A stretch of DNA of 64,000 nt, from positions 419,100 through 483,099 of the forward strand of contig NZ_FNGM01000003.1 of the NCBI RefSeq assembly GCF_900102965.1, read 5' to 3'. Under the pieces are notes generated by a model. It was given only the letters and a program-made list of their open reading frames with translations, made no database searches and had not been told where the DNA came from. The DNA comes from Paenibacillus jilunlii. GTDB lineage: Bacteria; Bacillota; Bacilli; Paenibacillales; Paenibacillaceae. Below, piece after piece: positions 62,074 to 64,000 of the stretch (within the stretch, counting starts at the first letter, position 1; each line of letters begins with the position of its first letter). Both the position numbers and the translations under genes were made by a program.

Positions 62074-64000
62074 CTAATGGTCTATCTGGTTTTCCTGAAT
62101 ATGATTTTGTAATTGTATTTGAGTGTGCAAACTGCGGATGTCTCTAATTCGCTCGGAATCTCCAAATTCGCATAAGCTTTCAACTGCTTGCGAAAAATTA
62201 TATTCTAGTGTCCCATTGTTGTTATAGATTTCAGTCAACTCACTTATTGCATAATCATACATAGTGTTATCCATATAATTAAGAATAATCAGGTAAGGAT
62301 CTCTATCCTTCTTGAATTCCTCATTCATCATTTTGCGTGAAGTGATAGGCTCCATTTTTCCCCATTCCTCTCTTATAACAAATATGGGTACATATTGAAG
62401 AATGGTTATATAAGAATTTAATAAGACCTTATCCTCGTAAGGCTGGTCAATCATGAGAAACCTTATAGTTGCACCAACGCCATATTCCATAGACCATGCC
62501 TTCAATATCTTACGTTTTTGGTGTTCCTCTGCAGTTTCCGACCAAGCCGTAAAAATCCGCTCAATATCCTCTTCATGATGCTCCATTAAAACCGGATAGC
62601 TGAAATGTACAGATAAATAGTTTTTTATCTGCTGTTTCAATCCTTCTCCACCAACCTTCTGCTCATAAATCATACCCAGCAAAGACAGATTTGTTTCGTT
62701 GTCATTAAACAGGATTTTAAGAGCAGACTGTTCTTCAGAGCTTCCATACAAACGGGCAAACAGCGAGATAATCGTTTTCCGTTTATAGCTGTATGAATAT
62801 GATCTCTCTTTGTTATACTCTTTATTGAATGTAGTAAATAAATATGAAAACAGCAGCAGGTTCCTTCCCTCTGTAGACAAAGCTATTTTCTCTCCCAGTT
62901 TCTTGTGAAATTCCTGTGGAGAGGTTTTGTTTACTAAATACGCCTGCTGCTTTTCAGCCTCCAAGAACCCTTGTTCCAGCGCTAAATAGAAAGAATCCGT
63001 ATCCGCCTCGGATAATTTTTGATACGGCATAGAGTACATGAAATAAGTCCAAAAGTGCTCAGGCGTACCTATTCTCTTTTGTATGATCCACTCCGTTTCG
63101 ATTTCTTTATAATTTATGGATGGAAACAGTTTTTTTAGAGGCGTAACATAGGGAGCATAGGCAGCTTTTAATTGATTCATCAATTCTGTCCCCATCTTAT
63201 CCTCCTTTAGCTTGCCAAGGAAAAAATCGCTATGCTTGAGAATGAATTCGAATAAACCGGGCTTTGACACTTTAATCAACAGTAAACTAAGCAGATCCAA
63301 TGGAAACACATCTCTATGCAACAATGGCAAATACAGCCGGTAAAGATTACTTAAGCGCTGCAAATTACGCGGAGAAATTTCCATCTGCATTAGAATATCT
63401 TTTACTTGTATCGGGGTAACAAGTATTCCCTCAGCCTTAAGAATGGGCTCGAGCATTTCCCACCCCAGGTTGGCCAGAAGCACGGGATCACAAGCAGGTA
63501 TGTACAGCGGGATCTGAATGAATTTTTCCAGATATTCTTTCCCTACATCTCTGACGAAGTCTTTGGAATACATCTGTGCCAGTGAATTTGTAACGATCTC
63601 CTCATCCATGGCAATTATATAAGTGGTCTTCGGGAAATCAGCGATCATCCGCACGAGCTTGAACACCATTTGAATCTCCTTGTTGTCCAGCCGGTCCAGA
63701 TCATCGATAAAAACGATAAGCTTGATATCAGCGAACTTAAGCCGTTCTACAATTTGCTTCCGCATCTCTTCGGCATCCATATATTCTTTGCTGAATTCGG
63801 TATTAACAGGTAAATCCTTGAAGTTAATGATTAATCCTGGCGGACGCAGACTGATTGGGGTGAGGAATTTCCGGTAAGCTTTCAGATCGCGGATCAGCCC
63901 GGCATCATAGGCTCCGGAATGCTCTTTAATAGAATCTATGAGCTTATTTAAAAATTCGGGTATCAGATTCATATAATCCTTACCGAAGAACCAGGGCTGG
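62074..64000 (-). CDS. KAP-type P-loop NTPase, partial
   Basis: The frame stays open through 63972 to the window edge, so the N terminus is missing. The Walker B segment LIVFIDDLDRLDNKEIQMV and the neighbouring FPKTTYIIAMDEEIV and FVRDVGKEYLEKFIQIPLYI are the KAP family signature. The expected Walker A lies beyond the edge. About 350 further residues, rich in charged residues, follow. KAP NTPases are often membrane-anchored and of uncertain function; some sit in defence islands, but no partner gene is visible here. Confidence 0.75.
   Translation of the reverse strand, partial: QPWFFGKDYMNLIPEFLNKLIDSIKEHSGAYDAGLIRDLKAYRKFLTPISLRPPGLIINFKDLPVNTEFSKEYMDAEEMRKQIVERLKFADIKLIVFIDDLDRLDNKEIQMVFKLVRMIADFPKTTYIIAMDEEIVTNSLAQMYSKDFVRDVGKEYLEKFIQIPLYIPACDPVLLANLGWEMLEPILKAEGILVTPIQVKDILMQMEISPRNLQRLSNLYRLYLPLLHRDVFPLDLLSLLLIKVSKPGLFEFILKHSDFFLGKLKEDKMGTELMNQLKAAYAPYVTPLKKLFPSINYKEIETEWIIQKRIGTPEHFWTYFMYSMPYQKLSEADTDSFYLALEQGFLEAEKQQAYLVNKTSPQEFHKKLGEKIALSTEGRNLLLFSYLFTTFNKEYNKERSYSYSYKRKTIISLFARLYGSSEEQSALKILFNDNETNLSLLGMIYEQKVGGEGLKQQIKNYLSVHFSYPVLMEHHEEDIERIFTAWSETAEEHQKRKILKAWSMEYGVGATIRFLMIDQPYEDKVLLNSYITILQYVPIFVIREEWGKMEPITSRKMMNEEFKKDRDPYLIILNYMDNTMYDYAISELTEIYNNNGTLEYNFSQAVESLCEFGDSERIRDIRSLHTQIQLQNHIQENQIDH

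Overview
The window looks like a chromosomal segment of a facultatively anaerobic, Gram-positive, low-to-mid GC Firmicute, most probably Paenibacillus. The reasons are strong purine-rich Shine-Dalgarno sites, frequent TTG and GTG starts, the staphylococcal/bacillar NreABC system, a GH85 endoglycosidase, MelA, a thermolysin-like protease and DUF606 transporters. I saw no tRNA, rRNA, CRISPR array or intact insertion sequence.

Region 1 (about 1.5-19.5 kb) is a nitrate-respiration and nitric-oxide-defence island. A leftward operon runs narG-narH-narJ-narI-nreA-nreB-nreC-hemerythrin and ends at a hairpin terminator. It is followed by narK, fused to a C-terminal PAS domain, and moaA. NreB keeps the C-x2-C-x11-C-x2-C oxygen-sensing cluster, and TAGGG-N4-CCCTA-like dyads lie upstream of narG, of narK and of a second hemerythrin gene. 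To the right are nsrR, hmp (which appears to begin at a non-canonical AUC codon), a Crp/Fnr regulator, rubredoxin, a NorW-like reductase and a flavodiiron protein.

Region 2 (about 20-30 kb) is mixed: a WYL regulator, a secreted GH85 enzyme, a YjbR-family protein, a 799-residue protein carrying two isoprenoid-synthase-like Asp-rich motif pairs, a double GNAT acetyltransferase, a zinc-ribbon/wHTH/deoxyribosyltransferase-like protein and a DinB protein.

Region 3 (30-43 kb) has an imperfect tandem repeat, then a leftward operon for uptake and breakdown of an unknown amino compound (solute-binding protein, two permeases, two ATPases, class-V aminotransferase, amidohydrolase). A HAD phosphatase, a MarR regulator, a secreted M4 protease with a perfect TGTGA-N6-TCACA site upstream, and a TetR/SDR pair with matching operators follow.

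Region 4 (43-51.5 kb) has a YtrA-like GntR/ABC operon, a GH4 alpha-galactosidase divergent from an AraC regulator, a 5'-truncated DedA gene and an Rpn nuclease whose 3' end runs into what looks like a decayed copy of the hmp 3' end and terminator.

Region 5 (51.5-57.6 kb) is nitrite assimilation: nirB-nirD-cobA leftward, and divergently an ANTAR RNA-binding regulator with a TrpD2-like protein. The nirB leader can form two hexaloop hairpins (A at loop position 1, G at 4), and the second overlaps an intrinsic terminator. This is the expected layout for ANTAR antitermination. A perfect match to the TnrA/GlnR consensus lies in the same intergenic region. I regard this as the best regulatory system in the window.

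Region 6 (57.6-64 kb) has two DUF606 transporters flanking a Crp/Fnr regulator, a Nudix hydrolase, a TetM-like ribosomal-protection GTPase and a KAP-type NTPase that runs off the right edge. All assignments are by reading motifs; no database search was run.
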